DNA of 64,000 nt, from contig NZ_BAABFL010000479.1 of NCBI RefSeq assembly GCF_039540975.1, positions 1 to 64,000 on the forward strand. Direction: 5' to 3'. The notes under the pieces were generated by a model that saw nothing but the letters and a program-made list of their open reading frames with translations, was not told the DNA's origin and searched no databases. The position numbers and the translations under genes were made by a program. Positions 49,301 through 54,252 of the stretch are shown one piece after another; the first letter of the stretch is position 1, and each line of letters begins with the position of its first letter. Source of the DNA: Kistimonas scapharcae (lineage in GTDB: Bacteria; Pseudomonadota; Gammaproteobacteria; Pseudomonadales; Endozoicomonadaceae).

Positions 49301-52300
49301 TTTTCAGCAAACCAGTTATTGTTGTTAGAGTTACTGGCCGCCAGGTAATTCTGGCTGTTAACCACAGCACCGACGGACACATTGCCACCTTTCAACGTGG
49401 TCTGTGTATTACCGGTGCCGACCGTTTCACCAATGAACACCTTGGCTTTCAGGTTATCATAGTTGTACCAGCCGGATGTCCAGGGCAATAAACGGGATTC
49501 AGCCAATACCGTAATATCACCATGAACGGCATTGCTGACATTCGTTGACGCCAGTGCAATTAACTGTGCACCTTCATCAATGGTGATTTCCTTGCCTTTG
49601 ATGGTGATATCACCCGCCGCTGTCGCATGGCTGGTATCAATCGTATAGCCCTTGATCTTGACCGTGCCGGCGGCAATCTTGATGTTCATGCCATCAACGG
49701 AGATATCGCCGTCGATCGTCGCCGTATCACCGGCATTCACGGTGTAGGTCGCATTATCCTTGCCGGTAAAGCTGACCCATTCAAAATCTTCCTGGGTAAT
49801 GGAGGAGTCCATTCCCTCGACGATGATTTCGTTATCGGTACCACCGCCAATATTGACGCTGACCTTGTCAGTCCCTGCTACCAATCCTGTGGTATCGATA
49901 TAAAACTGATCATTGTCGTTGGCAGAACCCACCAGTGAATCCACACCACCGCCGGTACGCAGTATCACGCCACCTAATGTGAAGCCACTTGCATCCAGTG
50001 AATTAACAGACGCACCACCAGAAAGATCCGCCCGTTCGACGCCATCCAGTGTATCGGTTTCAGTGCTACCGATAGTCAGTGTCGCATTATCCAGATCAAC
50101 AGGATCCGTTGCGTCATCGCTGGTGATATCCGCCAACATCATATCGGCATCGCGCACTTCGACCACCCAGTCTTCACCGCTGCCACCGGTAATGATGTCG
50201 TTACCCGCTCCGCCAGTGAAGGTGTCATTACCAATACCACCGGTCAGGGTGTCCGCACCAGCACCACCATCAAGCTTCACATGACCGGATACAATGGCAT
50301 TTCCGGCAAGGCTTCCACCTGTGCCGGTTTTTTCAATCCCCAATACACTGGCGGCCAATGAGCCACCCACCGCAGCAACGGTCAGGTCTCCAACGCCCGT
50401 TGTGGTATCGGTCAGATTTATACCGGTCTGTGCGGCATTCAGCGTAGCGGTCAGCTTCCCGGTTGTATCAGCTTCCACGATGAGATCAAGCACGTCCTGA
50501 AGGGTTTCGGCATACGTCAGGTTGACATTGACCACCGTGCCATCACGCAGAGTAACGGAGAAATCTGTGCCTTCGACCGTTCCCAGGCCGGACTGGTTAG
50601 CCAGATATTGGAGCAGGGTTTCCACCCCCAGCCCAGTGAAGCCGGAGGCATCAATCGTGTTATCACCCGCACCGCCGGTCAATTCGGCAATTTCAATCTG
50701 GGACAGGGTATCCGTCGTGCTGCCATGCACAAGGCTCACATTGGTGAGCGTCATATTCTCGTTGAAGGTTTCTACCAGCGTATCAATGCCTTCACCGCCA
50801 TCAATGATGTCAGCCCCGCCAAAACCCGTTAAGGTGTCAGCATCATCCTGGCCGTACAGTTCGTCATCACCACCGGCGCCAATCAAGGTATCCATACCTT
50901 CACCGCCGTATAGCTTGACGCTGCCGGAGAACCCGGATGCATCCAGCAGGTTGCCACTGGCACCGCCGGTCAGCTCAGCTTTCTCAATCTCGCTGAGCGT
51001 ATCCAGACTCTGAACGCCATCCACACTGTTCACAGCTGCACTGCCGCCAGCGTTAAAGTCTCCATTGACCGTCATTTCGCTGACATTCAGGGCCGCCAGA
51101 TTATTCGTAAACGTCACCACCCAGGCGCCGGCGGAACCGGTCACCGCAACGTCTTCATAACCGATATTGTCGAGCTGGCGGAGAGCAAACGCTACGTCAT
51201 CAATATCCGCGTCGAACGCCAAGTTTTCCGTGGTTTGACCATCAAACGTTAACGTGAAAGAACCACTGGTCACATTCGTCAGGGTGATGGTCTGAACTTC
51301 GTTATTGGACTGGCCAGCCTGTGTTGTTTGAACAGCGGCAAAACCACTGGAAAAGCTACCGGTGACAACAAGCGGTTCAATATCCTGGGAACCAAACTCA
51401 CCAATAAACTGGATCTGCCAGGCACCCGGGCTACCGGTAACCTGAATATTCTCTTCATGGAATCCGGTCAGCAGGCTGAGAATACCAGCGAGTTCCTCAG
51501 TTGAGGCATCGTAGGCGATCGCTTCAGATTCTTCGCCACGGAAGGAAACAGTAAAGGTGCCATCACTGACACCGGTCAGAACAATGGTCTGAATTTCATC
51601 AACACCCGCCGCAGCATCCAGACTGGAATCGGTGAGAATGTAGCGGGTATCTCCGCTTTCGATCAGCGTATCGGTACCACCATTACCATCAATGTTGTCG
51701 ACACCGGTACCGCCGCTGAGCACATCATCATTGTCGGAGCCAACCAGCGTGTCACGACCCGCCCCCCCGGATAATGTAACCCCCCCCAGAGTGAAGCCGG
51801 ACGCATCAAGGGTGTTATCACTCAAACCACCGGTCAGATCCGCGCTTTCTATACGAACAAGCGTGTCTATTTCCGTCGACGCATCGGCATACGTCACCGT
51901 CAGCTGAGATTCAAAATCTACTGCAGAGACATCCACCAGAGTGAAATCAACATCCTGTTGTTCCCACAGGGTATCGGTTCCCGCACCACCGTCGATGGTA
52001 TCGGCACCGGCTCCCCCAGTCAGCGTGTCGTTACCGCCGGAGCCTGTTAAGGTGTCATCGCCACCGGCACCATCAAGGGAAACATCGCCCAGCGTAAAGG
52101 CTGAAGCATCCAGCGTATTGTTACCATCACCACCCGTCAGCGCGGCAGACTCAAAACCTGAGAGCGTATCTTCGTCGATACCGTCAATAGTAAGGACAGT
52201 ATCTTTGAGTACAAAGTTTGCGTCACGGCGCTCACTGACCGTGTCAGTACCTTCACCACCACTCAAGGTATCCAGGCCCAAACCGCCGCCAAGGGTATCG

Positions 52301-53196
52301 TTACCCTTGCCACCCACAATGGTGTTGTCATTCGCGTTACCGGCCAGGGTATCGTCATAGTCGGAACCGGTGATATCACCAAAACCACTGACACCTTCAA
52401 AACCGGTCGCAATACCTGCATCCAGATCAACCGTCACACCGGTTGTGTAGCCGGAGAAATCGAGCACATCGTCAGAATCAGCAGACAATGTTTCAATACC
52501 GGTTAACGAGATACCGGCCAGATCAAGCGCATTACTGCCGGTAATGGCCCAGTTATTCTTACCATCGATGGTGGCGCTTACCGTGTCATCACCATTGCCA
52601 CCGGTGATGGCTTCAATACCACTGAAAGTCAGGTCTCCAGCCGTACCCGCGTTATTCCCGGTCAATGTCCATGTGGTATCGCTTTCGGCACCCACCAGGG
52701 TGTCGTTGCCAGTTCCCGCATTGAAGGTAATCAGCAGGGTATCGTCGGTAAGCGCAGTAATGCTTTTATCCAGCGTGAGGGTGTCATCACCATCAGTACC
52801 GGTAATGGTAATGTGATTGCTGCTGTCCAGCGTGGCTTCGTAAAGAACGGGCGCACCTTCCGCACTGCTATCCACCAGCTGCAGAACAGATGTGTTGTCC
52901 TGCTCAATGACCCTCAGTACCAGATCATTGGCATCGTTGCCCATGTCGTGACTGAGTTCATTGGTCTGCACCGCCATGGCCATGGGATCGGCAGAAAAGA
53001 GCAGCCTCGGCTCCAGGCTCTCAAAGGTAAACCGATGCTGCGCAGATGCACTTTGACGGCGAACCGGCTTTTTCCTGCGGGAGGGCTCTGCCCCGGGCAT
53101 TTCCCGGCTCAGCAGGCTTTTTCCCAGCGACAGAATGCTGTTCTTCAACCGTGACAGCGGATGAAGGGCGGTTGTCGTCGGAAATGGATATGCCAT
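28315..53196 (-). CDS. Giant LEPR-XLL / RTX / beta-solenoid surface protein (8293 aa)
   Basis: One uninterrupted frame of 8293 codons, roughly 0.8 MDa. A basic N-terminus (RRKKPVRR) precedes LEPRLLFSAD at residues 61-70, the LEPR-XLL motif of very large bacterial proteins. Residues about 130-1130 are RTX-type GGxGxDxL repeats. About 1150-4500 is a long beta-solenoid of roughly 70-75-residue repeats (GSAVGAAIAYN, NTVxAYI, VxVxAxSDA). About 4500-6300 is more varied, with two Tyr-rich inserts. About 6300-8050 is RTX again with near-identical 117-residue units. The C-terminus has a CX12C pair near 8180, a short hydrophobic stretch (SIAAASLAWGTAALARRK) and a basic tail. There is no ordinary Sec signal and no acidic type I secretion signal. 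It is probably a calcium-dependent adhesin or matrix protein. Confidence 0.9.
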   Translation of the reverse strand: MAYPFPTTTALHPLSRLKNSILSLGKSLLSREMPGAEPSRRKKPVRRQSASAQHRFTFESLEPRLLFSADPMAMAVQTNELSHDMGNDANDLVLRVIEQDNTSVLQLVDSSAEGAPVLYEATLDSSNHITITGTDGDDTLTLDKSITALTDDTLLITFNAGTGNDTLVGAESDTTWTLTGNNAGTAGDLTFSGIEAITGGNGDDTVSATIDGKNNWAITGSNALDLAGISLTGIETLSADSDDVLDFSGYTTGVTVDLDAGIATGFEGVSGFGDITGSDYDDTLAGNANDNTIVGGKGNDTLGGGLGLDTLSGGEGTDTVSERRDANFVLKDTVLTIDGIDEDTLSGFESAALTGGDGNNTLDASAFTLGDVSLDGAGGDDTLTGSGGNDTLTGGAGADTIDGGAGTDTLWEQQDVDFTLVDVSAVDFESQLTVTYADASTEIDTLVRIESADLTGGLSDNTLDASGFTLGGVTLSGGAGRDTLVGSDNDDVLSGGTGVDNIDGNGGTDTLIESGDTRYILTDSSLDAAAGVDEIQTIVLTGVSDGTFTVSFRGEESEAIAYDASTEELAGILSLLTGFHEENIQVTGSPGAWQIQFIGEFGSQDIEPLVVTGSFSSGFAAVQTTQAGQSNNEVQTITLTNVTSGSFTLTFDGQTTENLAFDADIDDVAFALRQLDNIGYEDVAVTGSAGAWVVTFTNNLAALNVSEMTVNGDFNAGGSAAVNSVDGVQSLDTLSEIEKAELTGGASGNLLDASGFSGSVKLYGGEGMDTLIGAGGDDELYGQDDADTLTGFGGADIIDGGEGIDTLVETFNENMTLTNVSLVHGSTTDTLSQIEIAELTGGAGDNTIDASGFTGLGVETLLQYLANQSGLGTVEGTDFSVTLRDGTVVNVNLTYAETLQDVLDLIVEADTTGKLTATLNAAQTGINLTDTTTGVGDLTVAAVGGSLAASVLGIEKTGTGGSLAGNAIVSGHVKLDGGAGADTLTGGIGNDTFTGGAGNDIITGGSGEDWVVEVRDADMMLADITSDDATDPVDLDNATLTIGSTETDTLDGVERADLSGGASVNSLDASGFTLGGVILRTGGGVDSLVGSANDNDQFYIDTTGLVAGTDKVSVNIGGGTDNEIIVEGMDSSITQEDFEWVSFTGKDNATYTVNAGDTATIDGDISVDGMNIKIAAGTVKIKGYTIDTSHATAAGDITIKGKEITIDEGAQLIALASTNVSNAVHGDITVLAESRLLPWTSGWYNYDNLKAKVFIGETVGTGNTQTTLKGGNVSVGAVVNSQNYLAASNSNNNNWFAEKALSVAEAAIEFSEGLALLGAVSRAVSTAKIEIGEFARITAEASPDTSQNTGNVTIVSSSLAQASAKPYSWGFAASVGIIENESKVTINGNVNAAGDVYIHADAKNAMDVEANPTKLSNMAGSVAVSVIQSTAEANVKDGSVMTVGGNLNVSSNTSEINTTVARSIAGVKGKLGIALAIAVDESHTNAYLDGTVTVAGDITVEASMDDHILNDNGANSGIGANNSLGAISDNLIGIGSLFLSPAASPGIKAFAGVGTDSKGDYLTDAAKSQKSRLSDPIKDATTKFLSSKSDAFDKWWNTTSEPKTKGDAYDVAAAIAVHVDSNDVTARIGDGVVDAANKQSVQAGGNITVQAVLESRPSLTSDSKAIDYGAATGDDSRFTTETGFSAAIAMGYYDSQSKAYINKDAVVDAAGKLTVNAETRNQIDPSSLWGANLITPLLEDVGTSDYKDTDTGATLTAGTLVESKDSTGKTIQYEFLSDVAEYNVDLNNEDFEDDTRWLMLDPVQNKIGEFITTAASYLDSNLGLDDHLIDSWTASRADGQKKTAAGSVAVLVMNQSADATIKEGASINQDTTYQDEATDQNVTVSAASVAHMINLGGNFAPFGVTGDTDKPGGDDKTYSGWKPKARAGGYGTKAADDGDAVGVALLGYAYVNDVTAKIEDGVMLYADSLKVDADNETLSVTFGASGGQADNMAFNGAMLATVLINSTIAQVDDGANITVGNGSADNDGNSVLINANDTAYIFTVAGAVASSETTGVGASVAVNVIERETEALIGSRYGDDARYGSGVFTATGNVKLFAENDGVAASLALAGSKVSKSPAADSDSVPTDTASNGSGGSSDPSSSNGLSNSDGSTTTSPELMKMNQSQSYQDGIADMSSRWTAEEEAKEAAKPGQTGMGISGSVTINIGDDNAEAYIRNAYDIDVGDLTIKASDLSIYGSISGAMTYVKDDNGGTARGIAGSASFSFVTGTVNASVVSADSLLADLLDFDATRNGWVASLTASIAGATGRSGTAIAGSVAVTRTTFTTKTGLSSISGNTVIDGTINLNADDHTQIILIAGSGGFGGKTGVGSAVAFTQIQNTTESVIDGLSNLKHGGDVTVTAQSTGLVVSITGSVGTAGGQSTTGLGAAGTLSMNFINNTIESKLLNTTTTADSTGNISLLADDVSSIYSFAGGFAKGKSLGLGFALGFNFIDNTVTAKVSGSTLRTSGGLSVKAEESSVLGTLVVGGSGAEKLAVAGSLAATSTNNDITATITGDSDIAVDGAVLVSASDTTTSVNLSGGLAYSSQQGAVGAAIGVNLINNTVLAEINSSKVVSNTSTLDVLASAKSVLVSVAVGGAGAQNFAVGGSISVNEVTNTIQACIKDDADATVATDVEASGAVSVAAADSTTMVVIAGAGAYSGSGSAVGASASTTEVGNTVQAYIDSAKVESKNAGVNVLAGFSPSGSDVDLAGLGVDTSELPSDTDFGAQVINVTIAGAYANSFAAGAAISLNWLNNTVEAYINNADVDASSDVTVAAEDDADLISIAIGAAGSSGSAVGAAIAYNYIGGDPGDPTRNVAENRDAINTGIIRAYIGGSSTVDSSLGAVNVYADSAASIVNITVGASGASNVAIAGSISINFMRNLVNASIQGGAKVTGYTDVNVRATTTPIMVIVAGGASGASTGAAAIASATNDMRSDLQARIEGSGTEATATTGDIKVAAKVLNTDQLPSVALADDGDADSDDDPILDAQIWSFTISGSGAGTVGGAASLSLNWIRNSVEARIADSAKAQADSGAVSVSASDQATLNSLAGGGSGAGTAAIGAAVGYNYVGGNPDDPGDYDTANIIRAYIDNATVIADTVTVSATSDADINTFSVSITGSGTFAGAGSFSLNWIRKTVDAHISGGASVTTTGDINVLATDTSDIRSGSTQISGSGTVAIGAAVAYNEIDNTVKSYVDGSSAVVTTGNAGNIRIVATSDATISTLSAGISGSGTTSVAGSASSNLIHNDVRAYINGGTVTTDDNILVQAESDDTIKSYAGTLSGSGTVGVGGTVVVNQLDNDTQAYITGDATVVAKGSGSSLAIKQWADDASGTESTENLNGLAVIATNDEEIDVVAVSLGLAGQVGIGANVIVNKVTNTTRAYISDASVNNNSNRGKQVKVRAHQHTDISSGGGALAFGGGAAGVGASIDTDIVDNTTQAYVADDDVSTDEDHIYAGEGLDVSALSREKILSASAGVGAGFYAGVAGAASGVKSTSDTDAIIRLAKVTSDAGVNVDANSRVELELYDGAIGGGIVGAGGSVAVGLLDGNTRAYIEGATIDASGTVQVNSDSEEDVSVLVGTLAAGAAGIAGSVSVVETNSNTTAYIGAYVPGSGAATNANVTSGADTKVKATSNITFDNDIGAGGLGGGGVGASIDVVTAKNAVDAHIGANSVVMAEGDVTVEAEANRTIDSMVMAFAGGGTFGVSGAVSVISVGTGLDSAGNEQATPAQEKIDAAFSDSNPNGLGSDDTAQRADSVATSSHFTVSVGEDPSVSDTTAYIGDGAQITAGSNGASADILVKATETADIQQIAGGAAIGGVGLSVGGSVGVLNLSGATTAYIDNNTDISATDDIKIKAIFTAEDVDVYSYGGSAGTVGLGAQVSVINDTATQRAFVDHGTTSSNGARITKADDLIITAEASRNYDVEAKGVTAGSIAAGAAVGDVDIGGTTLAYLGDYAQVGQDSDSVGDVLITATSNATVTENIWSVAAGIGAGSGNDASVRIDPSVKAFIGNNAAVSVTNTVDIQAAATPKADVTVHGVNAGGLAVGVSLTDITIAPTVIAALGDPDDATQGSVSITAASLSIAAETKVPDNSYTAKAYSLGAAGALIGVDATLSTINNNSTVKSFVADGATLAITGATTLSATNNTKQKSEADSYSGGLLAAGGSSAKAKSDTTTLAFLGDGVDLTGSTLQITAVGNDDNYAEGTAGAGGIVGGSGTEAITVNKSTVTAEIREGASGKDIDLTQRGAGTLVIKAEQNATFDSKINVGSGGVLGATGAKADHDVTANVTAGIGADAVIKATDIDMDAITKLRKNGVSGDNIKGTTGGVASAAGADSFTNVNMTTRVVIGDSASLTVEDGASDAGDMTLDALNDFILNDKVTLISGGAVSGAGATMEIKTDTNIAEVYVGEDAQLSSVGDVQISARGTGEAVGKVNVETYGGGTVAVADTTVEVRPENKVTFAANSFLTTDGNLNISTGTDTSFNRDQYKLEARTDNFAGSAIPINSLDATAKLIQNNTITVAAGAVLETARDARLHAERLGFADMAAKAKGVNWTSEVAKAISGGSELYDGTIETEAHATVDVDGTVRTGIDRKQELVLDAIVNGQVTSSTQTDGVTFRTVTDQLDSELVQELQYAQKQLNQYKDTNANLKAFYESEVARITSELEAQGLWSTDENGLSGYTKQDVLIVEVDPIWAQAGTIDVRSDVLQGDGVFDAPGDASVEITNNTAAFLEIKGISIPDSNGGLFLNGVEVASNSEIETYNQADEGVSAGSANFSTVTAGGSENPPFITISNTFDESDPANAGIPTPDITITGNVENPQGNLTVSNPDGKVTFEAQVRAENMNVVGKSVYISGLTDYSVGGETYSKLDSLTNNGQQKAASDAAVIAELTKTPTGVSLYGDRIVIQAEYLNLNGIMQSGKPDYNLTLGTATANEISSISRSTSGLVKLTTASTDDYTVYYNTTTGKIEVQEIRVSGGYIELEGHMLNTGAGEIRVLGGYGKISVTNNTAYDVVVKSLDASQRGEGTLVIKDKAKGTSANPHVTIYTKDENGVTIKEDGKSDVAGSDSSTYSIKSGWRYGWSVDVLDATRYYKTVKKSGWLGIDAFAKDPSPDYWDTTERLEGPTLTDEGPYFFLDAAKVNDAYTYVSDPQVDATKTKTYIEDRWTTSTWYGKKTYYTKYVKEEYTTTTHTHTVKADYGVNINFIGYDAGRVSLTSTVAGADILIDGSILNSSGTTIISSKGDIRQTSEDSYITGKRVVLSATGDIGQVVVDGNGDMVDSGALTVNLADHAYASLKATAGGVVHIAAGSGDLAIDSVKAGSGETVRLVAKENITVAQKTSSSWYTGSVQGGTVALVAEEGSVGNSSSRALALNSGTSLSHYVAVDAKTDIYLKETSGDLRLKEAISASGDVYINVASGSLKDANDSAVRDDRTYDELLNGVWSDLQLTDGTGAQNKIDQTLVDYVSNREQEYDTYWQYRGMQVDPSVYDATFEVPLSSDEQTYYTNAGWTVGEIQTLVNKRTEEYHSLHGQYGSYGDSYNDSFTYTLSDAERDSLTASIKVWTEDELLNLFSAGLIEPITDTQTSVEDANISAAGTVSIVASGSVGSATGSQVIDLSGPTVSLTDDERVALAAAERTDVAYLAGDIVSAKVNFLNNSNSADTIVRTDGGNWQTDGFQAGMTIQVFGTADNANENGQFFTIESVTANTITLSDDDQLSTEYRAKITLAEIIADPTVDGASITGIRIDLRDDVDVDALGSVSATGSGDVFLGSELDVKLDTVVAGDTVRIKTGKSIINAGGSSVTNVTSSDVILEAADGSIGSASDQIYINLAADAIFTARVSGDIYLTERTDDINVGTLYAQSGGIYLTAESGAIVDGLDHDFANISAATELMLTASAGVGEDGDYLETDLATDATLTIAAGADVYVHEVLGNMNIREVLADGGNVDLRAHLAIKDTEDASGDVVTGLPEADVIGNSITLTSENDAIGISGNDLDINSAYRSAGTVTTSSALNTYLIETDGDLSINTIGTGADYTAFILGRDNILNGNADANASNVTSGKTRLFAEGDIGASDKRLQTTVGYMEGRSTSGNVWITNTGHLTIGGLDQANGMVATGTVNIEAHSPITVEKSIITDDDILLYAGEDNNDVAGEEDDLTVKAGVTIQSTAGTVTLRAGDNLVIESGAMVSALGDLLLQGDYENLDAAGTTIHNLGTLSGANITIEGEAGSDIILLDGVITTAGILSIAGAAGSDDIQLLGSLTGSTRIDVDGGSEGDSILIDVSLLTGDTYVIGGTGDDTLTVNELHSRSDVLSLDGQGGGDQYIITMTDTDADGVTLTDYVIDVHDSGDAADGVDNLTIHGRGFAGDTGADKDDVFLIRNNFIARLHGEVETNTFADPVERINYDNSLNDLTGGVLINGGEGSDSFFLDDTSALMTIDGGSGRDTFQVGQIFGEAPVTAPGDEVAGTAVTRGYLSYGNSEELTLLGGDDGDSFTVYSNKAKLFMKGEKGNDEFVVRAFVADDNIDLNGGDDDDTIDYNVNAPLSIDGGSGFDTLTAIGTEADDTFIVTRDSIIGAGLNITYDGVESVDVDALEGDDTFIIESTHEGVITTLIGGLGSDNFIVGSEGLTSAIQGSLILEGGLTMVDRALKTPVVLPTEQATSAKEIPSITDETIQTDTVTLFNDASNTDDSGQFTTSSVSGLNMDDTAIVVAGENGAPDRTIAGGLTYFGMEVVEVVMGSGNDTLAVDTTAISNSAAMVFSHNVGLGVSYITLQDGSSWFDQGFRVGDKIVVADTTGNDGTYTIDSISLDGSRVSLVSGEQLTDETVTASIQRQNPVMVAHGGGNREVVNPVSGDTEMGGDTITVTGTDAKNVPLLIFGDTSQDGSRYASLRGAGLDPVVGYANAGNDMIDASGASSGVVIYGGAGDDTIYGSQGNDHIAGGSGNDTLYGLGGNDHLYGDSGFNIDLSQRLSLATEVLTVVTVTDPVNDGANADDLTVGNDTIDGGMGDDIIFGDHGVITQIRDGSPEQLRLMTTGNVSHIETTVEDQGGNDTLLGGDDNDIILAGAGADKVAGDAGDDILIGDNGEVDRNVDGDLITIDLVQNSTVDHGGIDTLQGNAGNDWLLGGVGGDQLYGANEDGSPLGLLDNDDDLILGDHGIITLAAGQIISVASLRLQNGGNDTIRAGDGNNLVIAGFGQDDVTAGSGNDILAGDNAKATFTDGHLITLTSTDLDDSTGGNDTLDLGDGFNRVIGGTGTDSITGGTGVDHVLGDHGTLTYDVADILQSAVSALIDQGARDVITLSNGSNVVIAGQGNDDVTTTGDDDIVIGDNGSAQFTDGHLITLTSTDLNESTGGNDTLNLGDGFNRVIGGTGTDTITGGTGVDHVLGDHGVLTYDVSDILQSAVSALMDQGARDVITLSNGSNVVIAGQGNDEVTTTGDDDIVIGDNGSAQFTDGHLITLTSTDLDDTTGGDDTINIGDGFNRVIGGTGTDTITAGTGVDHVLGDHGTLTYDVADILQSAESALIEQGARDVITLSSGNNVVIAGQGGDEVTSTGGDDIVIGDNGSAQFTDGHLITLTSTDLDDTTGGDDTINIGGGFNRVLGGTGTDTITGGIGVDHVLGDHGTLTYDVADILQSAESALIDQGARDVISLSSGNNVVIAGLGDDDVTTTGDDDIVLGDNGSAQFTDGHLITLTSTDLDDSTGGNDTINVGDGFNRVIGGTGEDSINGGSGVDQVIGDHGQMTWDVTDILREAISTLPSQGSDDTITLSDGGNTVIAGMGDDTVETGDGNDHILGDNGVVSYDARGLITEAETTDFALGGIDTIQAGDGDNVILAGFAGDTVTTGIGNDTVIGDNGRVTFTDGIRTRAETLDTVSSTGGNDEISLGDGEDQALGGVGADKIENASGETVMIGDDGYIDSDTAGRYVEGATGSTVLGDDDELLGGSDRDVLFGGVANDVLEGRDGDDLIVGDGAKVTRTSQTLILETIDFFTGGDDTLKGDEGLDRMIGGFGSDLFYGNLSEDIMVGEYARMTFAENGNAEQATVIVTLAQGGLDLLRVTEKSLYTKVAAINTHSFLNLRPISSLGIATPMRGNAANAQDFLENLVSHISDNNRSSARSAGIDFLLPSEPTAAGDGEGEEPAQCESVTDENGNVIPCAEPAVQDGIPVEDSAAVDVEANPQPNGLNHAETAVPEKSDAEDDLAATGSIAAASLAWGTAALARRKDNAEAKFNQSAISDLQKRQKAKRFMRWDNVSL
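29820..31440 (-). repeat. Five 351-base tandem repeats in the giant gene
   Basis: Landmarks coding for the same residues (GHLITLTSTDL) recur at 29996, 30347, 30698, 31049 and 31400, exactly 351 bases apart. Each unit encodes 117 residues with two or three calcium-binding RTX turns. Identity at the DNA level is high, which points to recent duplication or gene conversion and a copy number that may vary among strains. Confidence 0.9.
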
Positions 53197-53222
53197 GGTC
53201 TGCGCTTCCGTATTTGTCCGTT

Positions 53223-53250
53223 TTTATATCCGGTGTCAGGAGTCTGTCCT
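53223..53250 (-). promoter_or_regulatory. Possible promoter of the giant gene
   Basis: On the minus strand AGGACA (53250-53245) and TATAAA (53228-53223) are spaced by 16 bases. The predicted start near 53216 lies 20 bases before ATG 53196, with GGAAG between as ribosome site. The -35 match is only moderate. Confidence 0.35.
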
Positions 53251-53332
53251 TACTGCAACACCGTGACGGCCTTGATCGGTACTACCTGGGTAGTGCGTCT
53301 ACAGCCTTTATTCTCATGACCCCGTCACGTCA

Positions 53333-53354
53333 GTGAGCGGCCGGAGCCGCTCAC
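53333..53354 (-). other. Stable hairpin in the giant-gene leader
   Basis: GTGAGCGGC-CGGA-GCCGCTCAC is a perfect 9-base GC-rich stem with a tetraloop, between the SapC gene and the giant gene. With no T-run it is not a terminator; it could protect a processed 5' end or block read-through. Confidence 0.6.
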
Positions 53355-53370
53355 CATTCTGGGGCATAAA

Positions 53371-53391
53371 AGCGCACCTAAATGGTGCGCT
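53371..53391 (-). terminator. Terminator-like hairpin after the SapC gene
   Basis: AGCGCACC-N5-GGTGCGCT (8-base perfect stem) lies 7 bases after the SapC stop and on the minus strand runs into TTTT. It probably ends or attenuates the transcript of the upstream maturation genes, so the giant gene may rely on its own promoter. Confidence 0.6.
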
Positions 53392-53397
53392 CTTCTT

Positions 53398-54186
53398 TTA
53401 CTGCAATGTGACTTCTTCTTCCGGCGCAGCAGCTTCTTCCTTAGACACTGCCGGCTCTGATGCTTCAGCACCCGCCACTTTCTCCAGCATGCTGGTGAAG
53501 TTGCGCATGGACTGGAGATGGATATAAATCAGTTCCAGTGCATCGGTCTTCGCCAGGTCTGCCAACTGTTCGCCAGTCAGAGACTTCAGTTTGTCACGAT
53601 TTACAGCCATGAAAGCGGTCAGGGTCAGCTTCTCACCATCCGGCTGGGTAAACTGGGCGCCCATGGGCTCCAGAAGATCCAGTTCCTTCAGCTTGCTGCA
53701 GAAGTTACGGGTACGGTTGAAATGCACCTGGTACTCCTTCAGGAACGCCAGCACATTATCCAGGTACTGGGTCTTCTCACCTGCCGAATCAAACAACCGC
53801 TCACCCACACCGTCCTGGTTACAGCCCGTGTAGGTTTCATCAATGCAAAGGGTGAAATTAGCACCATCATCGGAGCTGGAGAAAACAAATGGATAGCGAC
53901 GTAAAAAGGCCGGTACATAACGGGAAGTCATTTGACCTTCGTCGTTCAGATAGAGGTTCTCCTGCTCCCTGACCCCCAGGATCACCACTGGCATGATCTG
54001 GTCATCATTACCTGTGAAAACTACCGCCATTTCGCTGGCGGCATTGGGAAATTCAACAGCCATCAGGGGTACAGAATTCACATCCCGGGCAAATTCAAAG
54101 TCAGTCACCTGCTTGATCGCCCAGTCACGATGACGCTGGCTGGAGACCGGCTGGACCTGGCTGTAAATCAGTAATTGCTTTGCCAT
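53398..54186 (-). CDS. SapC family protein
   Basis: A 262-residue soluble protein. The N-terminal two thirds match the SapC family: PLMAVEFPNAASEMAVVF near residue 40, VPAFLRRYPFVFS near residue 92, CIDETYTGC near residue 112 and GERLFDSAGEKTQYLDN near residue 127. The C-terminal tail is Ala/Glu-rich. SapC proteins have no settled biochemical role. A good ribosome site (AGAGGT) precedes ATG 54186. Its place between the radical SAM enzyme and the giant gene suggests a part in making or modifying the giant protein. Confidence 0.85.
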   Translation of the reverse strand: MAKQLLIYSQVQPVSSQRHRDWAIKQVTDFEFARDVNSVPLMAVEFPNAASEMAVVFTGNDDQIMPVVILGVREQENLYLNDEGQMTSRYVPAFLRRYPFVFSSSDDGANFTLCIDETYTGCNQDGVGERLFDSAGEKTQYLDNVLAFLKEYQVHFNRTRNFCSKLKELDLLEPMGAQFTQPDGEKLTLTAFMAVNRDKLKSLTGEQLADLAKTDALELIYIHLQSMRNFTSMLEKVAGAEASEPAVSKEEAAAPEEEVTLQ

Positions 54187-54252
54187 GTTTTTCTACCTCT
54201 TTCCTGCTCTTTCCCTGTGGGGCGTTCCATTGTTGTCAAACCATTGCGTCGG

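Noticed and set aside
28315..53196. Giant protein as a two-partner-secretion haemagglutinin (FhaB type)
   Set aside because: The solenoid is similar in style, but there is no TPS domain after a Sec signal and no TpsB/FhaC transporter gene in the window.
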